Assembly (NCBI GenBank): GCA_003248655.1
Contig: QFPM01000004.1
Location: forward strand, 186,001-250,000
From: Microbacterium sp.
GTDB lineage: Bacteria > Actinomycetota > Actinomycetes > Actinomycetales > Microbacteriaceae
Direction: 5' to 3'
DNA length: 64,000 nucleotides
Below are positions 8,417-17,561 of this stretch, in pieces. The notes below the pieces were generated by a model. That model was not told where the DNA came from, did no database searches, and saw nothing but the letters and a program-made list of their open reading frames with translations. Position 1 is the first letter of the stretch, and each line of letters starts with the position of its first letter. Made by a program: the position numbers and the translations under genes.

Positions 8417-8920
8417 TCAGTCGGGCAGCGACGCTTCGATCGCCGCGACGACCTCGGGTGCGTCGGGCTTCGTCTGCGGGCGGAAGCGGTGCACCGCGCC
8501 ATCCGACGTCACGAGGAACTTCTCGAAGTTCCACATGACGGGGCCCTTGGCGCCCTCGGCGTTCTTCGCCTTCTTCAGCGCCTTGTACAGGGGAGCGGCG
8601 TGCGATCCGTTCACGCGGATCTTCTCCGCGATCGGGAAGGTGACGCCGTAGGTCACCGAGCAGTACTCGAGGATCTCCTCCATCGATCCCGGCTCCTGTC
8701 CCATGAACTGGTTGCACGGAAAGCCGATCACCTGCAGTCCACGCTCGCCGTACGTCTTCTGCAGCTGTTCGAGCTGCTCGTACTGGGGCGTGAGGCCGCA
8801 CTTGGACGCGACGTTGACGATGAGCAGGGCCTTGTCGCCGAACTCCGACAGGGTGTGCTCGGCGCCGTCAGCGCCCTGGTACGGGATGTCGCGGATATCC
8901 ACAGTCAGCGTGTCTGCCAT
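8417..8920 (-). CDS. Glutathione peroxidase family protein (thiol peroxidase)
   Basis: Peroxide-reducing enzyme of the GPx superfamily, 167 residues. The peroxidatic Cys sits in NVASKCGLTPQY (~residue 34) in place of selenocysteine; GFPCNQFMGQEPG and the catalytic WNFEKFLV follow. Non-selenium bacterial members normally use thioredoxin, so mycothiol or thioredoxin is the likely reductant (inference). The ATG at 8920 was chosen; a GTG three codons upstream (8929) is possible. Confidence 0.92.
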   Translation of the reverse strand: MADTLTVDIRDIPYQGADGAEHTLSEFGDKALLIVNVASKCGLTPQYEQLEQLQKTYGERGLQVIGFPCNQFMGQEPGSMEEILEYCSVTYGVTFPIAEKIRVNGSHAAPLYKALKKAKNAEGAKGPVMWNFEKFLVTSDGAVHRFRPQTKPDAPEVVAAIEASLPD

Positions 8921-8982
8921 GTTGTCCACGATAAGCCCACCGCGAGCGACCGGGAACGACGGAGTCTGGGAGAATGGACAGG

Positions 8983-10140
8983 ATGTCTTCCACCACCGCG
9001 ACCGCCGCTCCGGCGCTGCGCATCGGGCCGATCGCGCTCGATGCGCCGGTCGTGCTCGCGCCGATGGCGGGCATTACCAACACGGCCTTCCGGCGGCTGT
9101 GCCGTGAGTACGGCGCCGGGCTCTACGTGAGCGAGATGATCACGACGCGCGCGCTTGTCGAGCGCAACGCCACGACGATGCGCCTTATCACCCACCACGA
9201 GTCCGAGTCGCCGCGCTCGATCCAGCTGTACGGCGTCGATCCCGCGACGACCGAGGCGGCGGTGCGGCTGCTCGTCGACGAAGATCGCGCCGACCACATC
9301 GACCTGAACTTCGGATGCCCGGTGCCGAAAGTCACCCGCAAGGGCGGGGGAGCGGCGCTCCCGTGGAAGACGGGCCTGTTCCGCGAGATCGTCACGCGCG
9401 CCGCGCGCGCGGCGGGCCATGTTCCGCTGACGGTCAAGATGCGCAAGGGCATCGACCACGACCACCTCACGTTCCTCGATGCGGGACGCATCGCCGAGGA
9501 CGCCGGGGTGGCTGCGGTCGCGCTCCATGCCCGCACCGCGGCCGAGTTCTACTCGGGCAACGCCGACTGGACGGCGATCGCGGCCCTCAAGCAGGCGGTC
9601 ACGAGCATCCCGGTGCTCGGCAACGGCGACATCTGGTCGGCGGAGGACGCCGTGCGGATGATGGCCGAGACCGGCTGCGACGGCGTCGTCGTCGGGCGCG
9701 GGTGCCTCGGCCGCCCGTGGCTGTTCGGCGACCTCGCCGCCGCCTTTGGGGCACCCGGAGTGCAGGTCGACGCGACGCTCGCGTTCGTGGCCGCGGCGTT
9801 CCGCAGGCACGCCGAGCTACTCGTCGAGTTCTTCGAAGACGAGGGGCGCGGATGCCGTGACATCCGCAAGCACGTCGCGTGGTACTTCAAGGGGTATCCG
9901 GTCGGGGGCGAGGCGCGTGCGGCGCTTGCGACGGTGTCGACCCTCGCCGAGATCGACGACCTGCTCGCGACCCTCGACCTCGACGCTCCGTACCCGGGGT
10001 CCGCGGCCGAAGGTCAGCGCGGACGCGCCGGCACGCCCAAGCGGCCGGCGCTGCCCGACGGCTGGCTCGCGAGCCGTGACCTGTCGGGCGAGGCGTCGCG
10101 CACCCTCGCCGACGCAGAACTGGACACCAGTGGCGGGTGA
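8983..10140 (+). CDS. dusB: tRNA-dihydrouridine synthase
   Basis: FMN-dependent enzyme reducing specific uridines in the tRNA D-loop; 385 residues. Seen: APMAGITNTAFRRLCREYGAGL, the DLNFGCPVPKVTRKGGGAALP segment with the catalytic Cys, HARTAAEFYSG, NGDIW and GRGCLGRPWLF. A GAGAAT hexamer seven bases before the ATG at 8983 argues for this start over the ATG at 8974, which would overlap the -10. Its 3' end overlaps dgt by 11 bases. Confidence 0.93.
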   Translation: MSSTTATAAPALRIGPIALDAPVVLAPMAGITNTAFRRLCREYGAGLYVSEMITTRALVERNATTMRLITHHESESPRSIQLYGVDPATTEAAVRLLVDEDRADHIDLNFGCPVPKVTRKGGGAALPWKTGLFREIVTRAARAAGHVPLTVKMRKGIDHDHLTFLDAGRIAEDAGVAAVALHARTAAEFYSGNADWTAIAALKQAVTSIPVLGNGDIWSAEDAVRMMAETGCDGVVVGRGCLGRPWLFGDLAAAFGAPGVQVDATLAFVAAAFRRHAELLVEFFEDEGRGCRDIRKHVAWYFKGYPVGGEARAALATVSTLAEIDDLLATLDLDAPYPGSAAEGQRGRAGTPKRPALPDGWLASRDLSGEASRTLADAELDTSGG

Positions 10141-11518
10141 GGGCGCCGCCGTCGGCGCGGTGGCCGGACGACCGACGGGCTACGACGATCACGACGCCGA
10201 GCGCTTCCTCGCCGAGACCCACCGCTCGCAGCGCGACAGCTTCGCGCGCGACCGGGCGCGCGTGCTGCACTCCGCGGCGCTGCGGCGCCTGGCATCCAAG
10301 ACCCAGGTCCTGAGCCCCGCGAGCCCCGCCGACTTCGCGCGCAATCGCCTGACGCACTCGCTCGAGGTCGCGCAGGTCGGGCGCGAGCTCGCGATCGCGC
10401 TCGAGCTGTCGCCCGACGTCGTCGACACGGCGTGCCTGAGCCATGACATCGGGCATCCGCCGTTCGGTCACAACGGCGAGCGCGCGCTCAACGAGTGGGC
10501 CGCCGACATCGGCGGGTTCGAGGGGAACGCGCAGACCCTGCGCATCCTCTCCCGCCTTGAACCGAAGGTGATCGCGCCGGACGGATCGAGCGTCGGGCTC
10601 AACCTCACGCGCGCGAGTCTCGACGCCACGTGCAAGTACCCGTGGACGGTCGAGCACGCGGTGCCCGACCCCGGCGGGCGCGACAAGTTCGGCGTCTACC
10701 CCGAAGACGAGCACGTGTTCCGGTGGATGCGCGAGGGCGCGCCCGGGCGACTGCGCTGCATCGAGGCGGAGGTCATGGATCTCGCCGACGACATCGCGTA
10801 CTCGGTGCACGACTTCGAAGACGCCGTCCTCAACGGCTACCTCAACCCGGTGCGCCTTGCCGACGCGCGCGAGCGCGAAGCGCTGCTCACCGCCATCCAG
10901 AGCTGGGTCGGCTACGGTTTCGCGCGCGACGAGCTCGCCGACGCGCTGTACCGGCTCTCGCTCCTGCCCGAGTGGCTGACGTCGTTCGGCGGCGACCGGG
11001 CATCCGTCTCGCGCCTGAAGAACCTGACATCCGATCTGATCGGCCGCTTCGCGCGCGCCGCGACGACGGCGACCCGCGAGCACTACACGGGCTCCTCGCT
11101 CACCCGATACGGTGGCCGCGTGGTCGTCCCGCGGGTCATCGAGGCCGAGATGGCGGTGCTCAAGGGCATCATCGGCGCCTTCGTCGTGTCGATCGACGGC
11201 CGCCGCGGGCTCTACAAGGAGCAACGGCGGGTGCTCAAACGCCTCGCGACGGCGATCTGGGAGCGCCCCGAACACCTCGACGGGCTCCACGCCGAGGACT
11301 TTGCGACCGCCGACACGGATGCCGCGCGCAAGCGCGTCGTCGTGGATCAGGTTGCGACCTTGACCGACCGGTTCGCGATCGAGTGGCACGCCCGCCTCAT
11401 CGGCCCCGTCGACCTACGCGAGCTCGGCCTGTGGTCGAGCGACGGCCGGGTGACCGTGCACGCCGGGTTCGCCCTCCCCGAGCCGATCTCGGGCCTGTGG
11501 CCCACCGAGGGGGCCTGA
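10130..11518 (+). CDS. dgt: Deoxyguanosinetriphosphate triphosphohydrolase-like dNTPase
   Basis: HD-domain dNTP triphosphohydrolase of 462 residues, converting dNTPs to nucleosides and triphosphate. The metal-binding HD signature CLSHDIGHPPFGHNGE is near residue 105, with RNRLTHSLEVAQVGRE upstream and the second Asp in DLADDIAYSVHDFEDA. The frame is open upstream inside dusB, but homology starts at the GTG at 10130, overlapping dusB by 11 bases. A one-base overlap (TGATG) with dnaG gives the common dgt-dnaG order. Confidence 0.94.
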   Translation: MAGEGAAVGAVAGRPTGYDDHDAERFLAETHRSQRDSFARDRARVLHSAALRRLASKTQVLSPASPADFARNRLTHSLEVAQVGRELAIALELSPDVVDTACLSHDIGHPPFGHNGERALNEWAADIGGFEGNAQTLRILSRLEPKVIAPDGSSVGLNLTRASLDATCKYPWTVEHAVPDPGGRDKFGVYPEDEHVFRWMREGAPGRLRCIEAEVMDLADDIAYSVHDFEDAVLNGYLNPVRLADAREREALLTAIQSWVGYGFARDELADALYRLSLLPEWLTSFGGDRASVSRLKNLTSDLIGRFARAATTATREHYTGSSLTRYGGRVVVPRVIEAEMAVLKGIIGAFVVSIDGRRGLYKEQRRVLKRLATAIWERPEHLDGLHAEDFATADTDAARKRVVVDQVATLTDRFAIEWHARLIGPVDLRELGLWSSDGRVTVHAGFALPEPISGLWPTEGA

Positions 11519-13377
11519 TGCCTCGGATCGCGCAGGCAGACGTCGACGAGGTCAAGGCGCGCACGAACATCGCCGACATCGTGGGGGAGCGCGTCGCGCT
11601 GAAGTCGGCGGGCGTCGGCTCGCTTAAGGGCCTGTGCCCCTTCCACGACGAGCGCAGCCCGAGCTTCCACGTGCGACCGCAGGTCGGCTACTACCACTGC
11701 TTCGGGTGCGGGGAGTCGGGCGACGTGTACTCCTTCCTGCGCGCGATGGATCACCTCTCGTTCACCGAAGCGGTCGAGCGCCTCGCGGGCCGCATCGGCT
11801 ACACCCTGCATTACGAAGACGGCGGCTCCGCACCCGAGACGAGCGGCCGGACGCGCCTCTATCAGGCGAACACCGCTGCCGCGGAGTGGTTCCGCGGTCA
11901 GCTTTCGACCGCTGAGGCAGAGACCGGCCGCCGCTTCCTCGGCGAGCGCGGCTTCGATGCGGGCGCGGCCGCGCATTTCGGGGTCGGCTACGCGCCGAAG
12001 GGCTGGAACGGGCTGCGCGACGCGCTGAAAGCCCAGGGATTCACCGACGACGAGATGCTGGCGGCGGGACTCTTGTCGCAGGGCCAGCGCGGCGCGTACG
12101 ACCGGTTCCGCGGACGACTGATCTGGCCGATCCGCGACGTGACGGGCCAGACGATCGGGTTCGGGGCGCGAAAGCTGTACGACGACGACCAGGGCCCGAA
12201 GTACCTCAACACGCCCGAGACACCGATCTACAAGAAGGCGCAGGTTCTCTACGGGCTCGACCTCGCGAAGAAGCAGATCTCGCGCGAGCATCGCGTTGTC
12301 GTCGTCGAGGGGTACACCGACGTCATGGCGTGCCATCTCGCGGGGGTCGAGACAGCGGTCGCGACGTGCGGCACCGCGTTCGGCTCCGACCACATGGGCG
12401 TCGTGGGCCGGATTGTCGGCAATGAGGCCGCGGGCGAGGTCGTGTTCACCTTCGATCCGGATGCCGCCGGGCAGAAGGCCGCGGTCCGCGCCTTCGCCGA
12501 GGCGCGAACCTCGACGCTGCAGAGCTACGTCGCGGCGGGCCCGGAGGGACTCGACCCGTGCGATCTTCGGCTCAACCGAGGGGATGCCGCGGTGCGCTCG
12601 ATGATCGAGGCGAAAGCGCCCCTGTTCGAGTTCGTCATCGATCAGCGCATCGCCGGGCACGACCTCGGCTCGGTGGAGGGACGCGTGGCGGCACTCCACG
12701 CCGCCGCGCCGATCGTCGCGGAGATCCGAGACGCCGGCATCCGCGGGCGTTACGAGCATGTCCTCGCGCGGCGGCTCGGCGAAGACCTGCCCGAGGTGCA
12801 CCGCGCCGTCCTCCGCGCCGCGCAACGCGTCGATCGCACTGAGCGCCCGGACCGTGCGTCCACGCCATCTCCCGAGGTGACCGATGATGCGCCCCCCGCA
12901 GAGGTCCGCGCGACGATCGCGTCACTTCCGCGCACCGCCGACGCGGCGCTCGAGCGGGATGCGCTCATGGGCATCCTGCAGTACGGGCATCTCGTCGACG
13001 CGGCGGAGCTCGACGCGGCACTCGCGGTGCCGATGGTCGTCCCGGCGCTGGATGCCGTGCGGCAGAGCATGCAGAACCAGCCCGACCGTTCGCGCATCGG
13101 GTGGGCGGTCGAGGCTGCCGAGTCGGTACGCGAGCCCTATCGTTCGCTCGCGGTCGAGCTTCTCACCGCGGCCTTCCCTGCGCTCACCGAGAACGAGGCG
13201 CAGCTGTCGACGCGTTCGCTCGCGCGGCGACTTCGCGTGCGCGCCGTCGATCGCGAGAAGCGCGACCTTCTCGGGGCGATCCAGCGGGTGCCCGCAGACT
13301 CCGACGCGGGGCGCGAGGTGCGTCTGCGCCTGCGCGACCTCGACGCGTTGCGTGCGACGCTCACCGACGCATCCTGA
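11518..13377 (+). CDS. dnaG: DNA primase
   Basis: Synthesises RNA primers at the replication fork; 619 residues. The N-terminal CHC2 zinc finger is C-P-F-H ... C-F-G-C (residues ~40-64), followed by the catalytic core and the TOPRIM domain with VVVEGYTDVMACHLAG and DPDAAGQKA. The C-terminal ~190 residues form a helicase-interaction-like domain. Start ATG overlaps the dgt stop by one base. Confidence 0.97.
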   Translation: MPRIAQADVDEVKARTNIADIVGERVALKSAGVGSLKGLCPFHDERSPSFHVRPQVGYYHCFGCGESGDVYSFLRAMDHLSFTEAVERLAGRIGYTLHYEDGGSAPETSGRTRLYQANTAAAEWFRGQLSTAEAETGRRFLGERGFDAGAAAHFGVGYAPKGWNGLRDALKAQGFTDDEMLAAGLLSQGQRGAYDRFRGRLIWPIRDVTGQTIGFGARKLYDDDQGPKYLNTPETPIYKKAQVLYGLDLAKKQISREHRVVVVEGYTDVMACHLAGVETAVATCGTAFGSDHMGVVGRIVGNEAAGEVVFTFDPDAAGQKAAVRAFAEARTSTLQSYVAAGPEGLDPCDLRLNRGDAAVRSMIEAKAPLFEFVIDQRIAGHDLGSVEGRVAALHAAAPIVAEIRDAGIRGRYEHVLARRLGEDLPEVHRAVLRAAQRVDRTERPDRASTPSPEVTDDAPPAEVRATIASLPRTADAALERDALMGILQYGHLVDAAELDAALAVPMVVPALDAVRQSMQNQPDRSRIGWAVEAAESVREPYRSLAVELLTAAFPALTENEAQLSTRSLARRLRVRAVDREKRDLLGAIQRVPADSDAGREVRLRLRDLDALRATLTDAS

Positions 13378-13435
13378 CGCGAAGCCTCGCGACGCGCGGC
13401 CTGCGTCATAGCGGGCGCGCCGAGAACGAGGCAGG

Positions 13436-14206
13436 ATGAGACGCATGCCGCGCCGCGCGAACAGTGATCTGGCCATCGAGTGCGACGACCTGTCGATCGC
13501 ACGCGGTGGCGTGCGCGTCGCGGAGGGGATCACCTTTCGGCTCGCGCCCGGCGGCGCGTTCGCGCTCATGGGGGCGACGGGTGCGGGCAAATCGAGCATC
13601 GTCGGCATCCTCGCCGGTGCCGACGAAGCCTCGCTCAGCGTCGCTGGCGGGTCGGCATCCGTTGCCGGCATTCCGGTGCGAAAGCGTGGGAGAGCGCAGC
13701 GTCAGCGCGCGTACGCTACCGGATACCTCGCCCAGAGCGCGGGGAGCGACCTGCCCGCGAGGCTCACGGTGGCGGAGGTGATCGGCGAGCCCGTCACCTC
13801 GCGCGACCGCCGGGTCAACCGGCGCGCGCTGTCGATGCGGATCGCCGCGCTCCTCGACGAGCTGCAGCTGCCTCTCGGTGCCGCCGCGAAGTACCCGTAC
13901 GAACTGAGTTCGGGCATGCGTCAGCGGGTCGCGCTGGCGCGCGCATTCGTGCTGCAGCCGAAGGTGTTCATCGGCGACGAGCCCTACGCGAACCTCGACC
14001 TCGACGTGCGCCGCGCCGCGCGCGATGCGCTGCTGCGCCGCCGTCGCGATGGCATGGCGGTGCTCGTCGTCACCAATGACGCCGAATCCGTGCGTGAGCT
14101 CGACGCCGACGTGCTCGTCCTGCGGGCGGGCCAGCCGATCGGCTTCGGGCACGGCCCGTCGGACGTGCTCTGGACACCCGACGGCGGCACTCGCGTCGCA
14201 TCCTGA
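13436..14206 (+). CDS. ABC transporter ATP-binding protein (orphan)
   Basis: ATPase of 256 residues resembling the ATP-binding half of an importer or exporter. Walker A is GATGAGKSS (residues ~47-55) and Walker B VFIGDEPYANLD. The signature is degenerate (ELSSGMRQRVALARA instead of LSGGQ), as often seen in dipeptide or actinobacterial families. No permease or binding-protein gene is adjacent, so the partner must be elsewhere. Start ATG 13436 or 13445. Substrate unknown. Confidence 0.8.
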   Translation: MRRMPRRANSDLAIECDDLSIARGGVRVAEGITFRLAPGGAFALMGATGAGKSSIVGILAGADEASLSVAGGSASVAGIPVRKRGRAQRQRAYATGYLAQSAGSDLPARLTVAEVIGEPVTSRDRRVNRRALSMRIAALLDELQLPLGAAAKYPYELSSGMRQRVALARAFVLQPKVFIGDEPYANLDLDVRRAARDALLRRRRDGMAVLVVTNDAESVRELDADVLVLRAGQPIGFGHGPSDVLWTPDGGTRVAS

Positions 14207-14278
14207 CCCGTGCCGTGTTGCGTGAGCGGGCGATCGGCTTTGCTAGTATGTACGGGTTGCCTGCACGCAGGTGACTGA

Positions 14279-14351
14279 TCCTCGGTAGCTCAATTGGCAG
14301 AGCAGCCGGCTGTTAACCGGCAGGTTCTTGGTTCGAGTCCAAGCCGGGGAG
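14279..14351 (+). tRNA. tRNA-Asn(GTT)
   Basis: Acceptor TCCTCGG pairs with CCGGGGA; the anticodon loop is CTGTTAA with anticodon GTT, and the T-loop is TTCGAGT. No CCA is encoded. A strong terminator follows immediately. Confidence 0.96.
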
Positions 14352-14352
14352 C

Positions 14353-14393
14353 GAACGGCCCCAGACTCCACTCTGGGGCCGTTCTTCGTTTCT
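14353..14393 (+). terminator. Terminator of tRNA-Asn
   Basis: Perfect 13-bp stem (14353-14365 with 14372-14384) and a 6-base loop, followed by TTCGTTTCT. Classic intrinsic terminator. Confidence 0.9.
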
Positions 14394-14402
14394 CCCGGGC
14401 TC

Positions 14403-14660
14403 CTATTGGCGCGGCGACTGCAGGAACTTCGTGACCTGCGCCGCCCAGTCCTCGAGTCGGTCGAGCCGATCCTCCAGATGCGTGTCGGAGGTCGGGTTTC
14501 GGCGCGTCGCGGCCTCCTTGCGGAGGGCGTCGATCTCGGCGTTCAGGGCCTTGATGCGCTTGGAGTTCTTGTTGAGCGTCAGCAGGATCGTGAAGAGAAC
14601 GAGAAGCCAGAAGGCGGCGACCGCGAGTTGCACGAGGAGGAGGACGAGGTCGGGGGTCAT
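14403..14660 (-). CDS. Small single-span membrane protein with coiled coil
   Basis: 85-residue protein of unknown function. Residues ~5-28 form one hydrophobic span (LVLLLVQLAVAAFWLLVLFT), followed by a charged heptad-like helix (~30-50) and a second amphipathic stretch. It ends nine bases after the T-rich tail of the tRNA-Asn terminator. TAGCCT (14672-14667) lies six bases before the ATG, so it is probably leaderless. Confidence 0.65.
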   Translation of the reverse strand: MTPDLVLLLVQLAVAAFWLLVLFTILLTLNKNSKRIKALNAEIDALRKEAATRRNPTSDTHLEDRLDRLEDWAAQVTKFLQSPRQ

Positions 14661-14666
14661 GCGTTC

Positions 14667-14672
14667 AGGCTA
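14667..14672 (-). promoter_or_regulatory. -10 element for small membrane protein gene
   Basis: TAGCCT on the minus strand with a six-base gap to the ATG at 14660. Confidence 0.5.
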
Positions 14673-14715
14673 GTGGCGCCGACGATCGCGCGACGGGAGC
14701 CCCGCGGTCATCACC

Positions 14716-15282
14716 TCACGCGTCGACGTCGTCGACGCCCGGCATCCACGAGGCGCCGGGCTTTCCCCAGCCGCGCTTGCGGGCGATCTTCTGCACCGTC
14801 TTCCAGTCGCCGTCGTCAAGCCGGTCGATGTAGAGGATGCCGTCGAGATGGTCGAACTCGTGCTGCATGATGCGGGCGCGCCAGCCGTCGACCTCGATGC
14901 GCACGGGTGCGCCCTCCAGGTCGGTGCCGGTGACGAGCACACGGTCGGACCGACGCAACGGGAATCGTTCCCCGGGGAATGACAGGCAGCCCTCCGACTC
15001 CTCGTCGGGGTCGGGTGCGCCGGGCGTCGGCGGCGACATCCACAGCTCCGGGTTGAGGATCACGCCGCGCCAGGGCTCACCGTCGTCATCGGCGTACGAG
15101 TACGTGTAGATCCGGAGTCCTACGCCGACCTGAGGTGCCGCGAGGCCCACGCCTGGCGCGGCATCCATCGTCTCGAACATGTCGGCGACGAGCTCGCGGA
15201 TGTCGTCGGTGATCTCGCCGACAGGCGCGGCGGGGGCGTGCAGGACAGGATCGCCCATGATGCGAATCGGAAGAACGGCCAC
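14716..15282 (-). CDS. def: Peptide deformylase
   Basis: Metallo-hydrolase removing the N-formyl group from nascent proteins; 188 residues. All three motifs are present: GVGLAAPQVGV (motif 1), EGCLSFPG (motif 2, metal Cys) and QHEFDHLDGI (motif 3, two His and catalytic Glu). The GTG start at 15282 lies six bases after TAGGCT (15294-15289) on the minus strand, so the mRNA is probably leaderless. Divergent from the DMT-type transporter. Confidence 0.96.
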   Translation of the reverse strand: MAVLPIRIMGDPVLHAPAAPVGEITDDIRELVADMFETMDAAPGVGLAAPQVGVGLRIYTYSYADDDGEPWRGVILNPELWMSPPTPGAPDPDEESEGCLSFPGERFPLRRSDRVLVTGTDLEGAPVRIEVDGWRARIMQHEFDHLDGILYIDRLDDGDWKTVQKIARKRGWGKPGASWMPGVDDVDA

Positions 15283-15288
15283 GTCCTG

Positions 15289-15319
15289 AGCCTACCGAGA
15301 GCGCGGGTCCGGCTAGGGT
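15289..15319. promoter_or_regulatory. Divergent -10 elements for def and the DMT-type gene
   Basis: Minus-strand TAGGCT (15294-15289) serves def and plus-strand TAGGGT (15314-15319) serves the transporter gene. Each has a six-base gap to its GTG. Confidence 0.55.
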
Positions 15320-15325
15320 CGAGGG

Positions 15326-16405
15326 GTGGATGCCTGGATGACCAACCTCGGGGATGTGACCGAGGACCTCGTCGGCATCTTCAAGGACCCGCGTATCCTC
15401 ATCGGGATTCCGCTGGCGCTGCTTGGTGCGATCTTCATGTCCTTCGGTGCGCAGTACCAGCACCGCGGCGTGCAGAAGGTCGAACTGCTGACCGCGACTG
15501 ACGGGGGATCGGGCCTCACCGGCGGCCAGATGTGGAACCTGCTGCGGCGCCCGTCGTGGGTTCTCGGTACCGTCATGCTCGGCCTCGCGATCGTCTGTCA
15601 GCTCGCGGCGCTGTCGTTCGCGCCCCTCATCCTCGTGCAGCCGCTCGGTGCGGTGTCGCTCGTCATCACGACGCTCCTGAACGCTCGCATCAGCGGACAC
15701 AAGCCGACCGGTCGCTCTCTGACCGCGATCGCGCTGTGCGTCGGCGGCATCCTGCTGTTCGTGACGATCGCCGCGATCTACGCGACCGAGACGCCGATCT
15801 CGAACGGGCAGATCGTGACGATCCTGATCATCCTGCTGGTCCTCGCCGCGGGCCTCACGGGGCTGTGGTTGTGGCTGCGTCGCTGGCGCATCGGCGCGCT
15901 CTTCTACATCGTCGCGGCCGGCGTCATGTACGGTTTCGTCGCGACGCTCGCGAAGGTCGTGATCAGCCGCATCGGCAGCGGTGACTTCGACTGGCTCACG
16001 GTGCTCTGCGCCGTGGCGCTCCTCACCGGAACCGCGATCGGCGCGTATTTCGTGCAGACGGCGTACGCCTCGGGCCCGCCCGATCTCGTCATCGCGGGCC
16101 TGACGGTGATCGATCCGATCGTCGCCGTCCTCATCGGACTCATCGTGCTGCGCGAAGCGGAGCACGCCCCGTGGCTCGCATACGTCGGCTTCGCCGCGGC
16201 GGGCGCGCTCGCGATCGCCGGTGTCTTCCAGCTCGCCCGCTATCACCCGCAGGTCATCAGCGACAGCCAGGAGCTGCCGATCACGCGCGGCAGCGACCGA
16301 GCACCGGGGGAGTCGCGCACGAGCTCCGAGCGACTGACGGATGCCGTCTCAAAGGTGTGGCCAGAACCGCCCGTGCGTGACCGCGAACCGCGACCGCCCC
16401 GCTAA
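15326..16405 (+). CDS. DMT-superfamily (NIPA/EamA-like) membrane transporter
   Basis: Membrane protein of 359 residues with about nine hydrophobic segments between residues 25 and 310 and a hydrophilic Arg/Pro-rich C-terminal tail. The fold resembles the drug/metabolite transporter superfamily, closest to actinobacterial NIPA-like proteins (LALLGAIFMSFGAQYQHRGV at the start, PLGAVSLVITTLLNARISG in the middle). Start GTG 15326 lies six bases after TAGGGT. Substrate not deducible. Confidence 0.8.
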   Translation: MDAWMTNLGDVTEDLVGIFKDPRILIGIPLALLGAIFMSFGAQYQHRGVQKVELLTATDGGSGLTGGQMWNLLRRPSWVLGTVMLGLAIVCQLAALSFAPLILVQPLGAVSLVITTLLNARISGHKPTGRSLTAIALCVGGILLFVTIAAIYATETPISNGQIVTILIILLVLAAGLTGLWLWLRRWRIGALFYIVAAGVMYGFVATLAKVVISRIGSGDFDWLTVLCAVALLTGTAIGAYFVQTAYASGPPDLVIAGLTVIDPIVAVLIGLIVLREAEHAPWLAYVGFAAAGALAIAGVFQLARYHPQVISDSQELPITRGSDRAPGESRTSSERLTDAVSKVWPEPPVRDREPRPPR

Positions 16406-16432
16406 ACTCGACACGCCGGAGCGATCCGGCGA

Positions 16433-16506
16433 GGGGCGGTGGCCAAGCTGGTCAAGGCAGCGGGCTCATAACCCGACGATCGCGGGTTCAAGTCCCGCCC
16501 GCCCTA
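16433..16506 (+). tRNA. tRNA with CAT anticodon (Met or lysidine-type Ile)
   Basis: Acceptor GGGGCGG pairs with CCGCCCT (one G-T pair). The anticodon loop is CTCATAA and the T-arm GCGGG-TTCAAGT-CCCGC; no CCA is encoded. CAT can read Met or, after lysidine modification, Ile (ATA); the sequence alone does not settle which. The 3' end lies 13 bases from the end of the fic gene. Confidence 0.9.
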
Positions 16507-16519
16507 CTCGATTCAGCTG

Positions 16520-17413
16520 TCAGTCGCGATGATCGGCGGCAATCATCCAGCGGTCTCGCATCCGGAACGCGGGGAGCGTCTGGCGTTTCGCGCGGTTCGC
16601 CGCGACGGTGCCGCGCATGCCCACGATCCCGGCCCACTGCGAAAGCGGGAGGATCTCTGGACTCGTGAGGATCGCCATCCGCTTATGCATCGCCTCGAGC
16701 ACCAGCAGCGCAAGCAGCCTCGTCATCTCGTCGTGTCGGTCGGTGCGCGAGTAGGCGTCGAGCGCCGGGTAGTACTCGGCGTGCTTTCCGCGCGCGCGAA
16801 CGATCACCGGCGGCAGTCCCGCTGCCATCAGCTGCTGGTTCATCAGCACCCGGCCGATGCGACCATTGCCGTCGACGAACGGATGGATCACCTCGAACTC
16901 GCAGTGAAACCACGCGATCCGTTCGATGGCGTTCGCCGGTAGGCCCGTCCGGTAGCGCTCGAGTGCGCGCTCGATCATCTCGCGGACGAACAGCGGATTC
17001 GCGCCGAGGTGAGAGCCGACCCGCACCCACTCGTCGCCGCGTCGGAATCGTCCCGCTACATCATCGCGGATGCCGGTGAGCAGCGCGCTGTGCCACAGGA
17101 GGATCTGGCCGACGGTCAGCGGCTCGGCTGCCTTCGTGTGCGCGGCGGTCAGCAGATCCTCGGTCACCCTCGCGAGGTTGCTCGCCTCGAAGACTTCGCG
17201 CAACTCGTGCGATGCGGCGGGCAACCCACCAGCGAGGATCCGCTCGGTCTCCTCCAGAGTCAGAGTCGAGTTCTCGATCGCGTTGGACTGATGCACCGAC
17301 TCGGCGATCTCACTCAGCGCGATCTTTGCTAGCGCCTCGCGGTGGTGACGGGCGAGTTCGCCATAGCGCTCCCTCAGCGCATCGAGGCGGTCGATGGTCA
17401 CTCGGTTGATCAT
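16520..17413 (-). CDS. Fic family AMP-transferase (class II, self-inhibited)
   Basis: 297-residue Fic-domain protein. The catalytic loop HPFVDGNGRIGRVL (about residues 175-188) matches HPFx(D/E)GNGRxxR, so AMP (or another NMP) transfer to target hydroxyls is expected. Near residue 43 the segment SNAIENS matches the N-terminal inhibitory motif (S/T)xxxE(G/N), defining class II Fic proteins with intramolecular inhibition. A short C-terminal winged-helix-like tail follows. No antitoxin gene is adjacent. The target is unknown. Confidence 0.9.
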   Translation of the reverse strand: MINRVTIDRLDALRERYGELARHHREALAKIALSEIAESVHQSNAIENSTLTLEETERILAGGLPAASHELREVFEASNLARVTEDLLTAAHTKAAEPLTVGQILLWHSALLTGIRDDVAGRFRRGDEWVRVGSHLGANPLFVREMIERALERYRTGLPANAIERIAWFHCEFEVIHPFVDGNGRIGRVLMNQQLMAAGLPPVIVRARGKHAEYYPALDAYSRTDRHDEMTRLLALLVLEAMHKRMAILTSPEILPLSQWAGIVGMRGTVAANRAKRQTLPAFRMRDRWMIAADHRD

Positions 17414-17520
17414 GCGCGCCCTCCGGACATCAACTTACCGTGAATCCCTGTGCCTACGAGCAATCAATCACGCAGAGTTGGAGGGGAGGGCTATCGGACC
17501 CCTTCGTAGACCGACACCCG

Positions 17521-17561
17521 AAATCACACGGTTGTGATTTTGCCAGGGCATCCGTCATAAT
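17521..17561 (+). promoter_or_regulatory. Palindromic operator overlapping a promoter
   Basis: Perfect palindrome AAATCACA-CGGT-TGTGATTT (17521-17540). A -35-like TTGTGA (17532-17537) inside its right arm and CATAAT (17556-17561) 18 bases further form a plausible promoter for the DUF3145 gene at 17646. A repressor bound here would block the -35. The arrangement is seen; the regulator is unknown. Confidence 0.55.
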
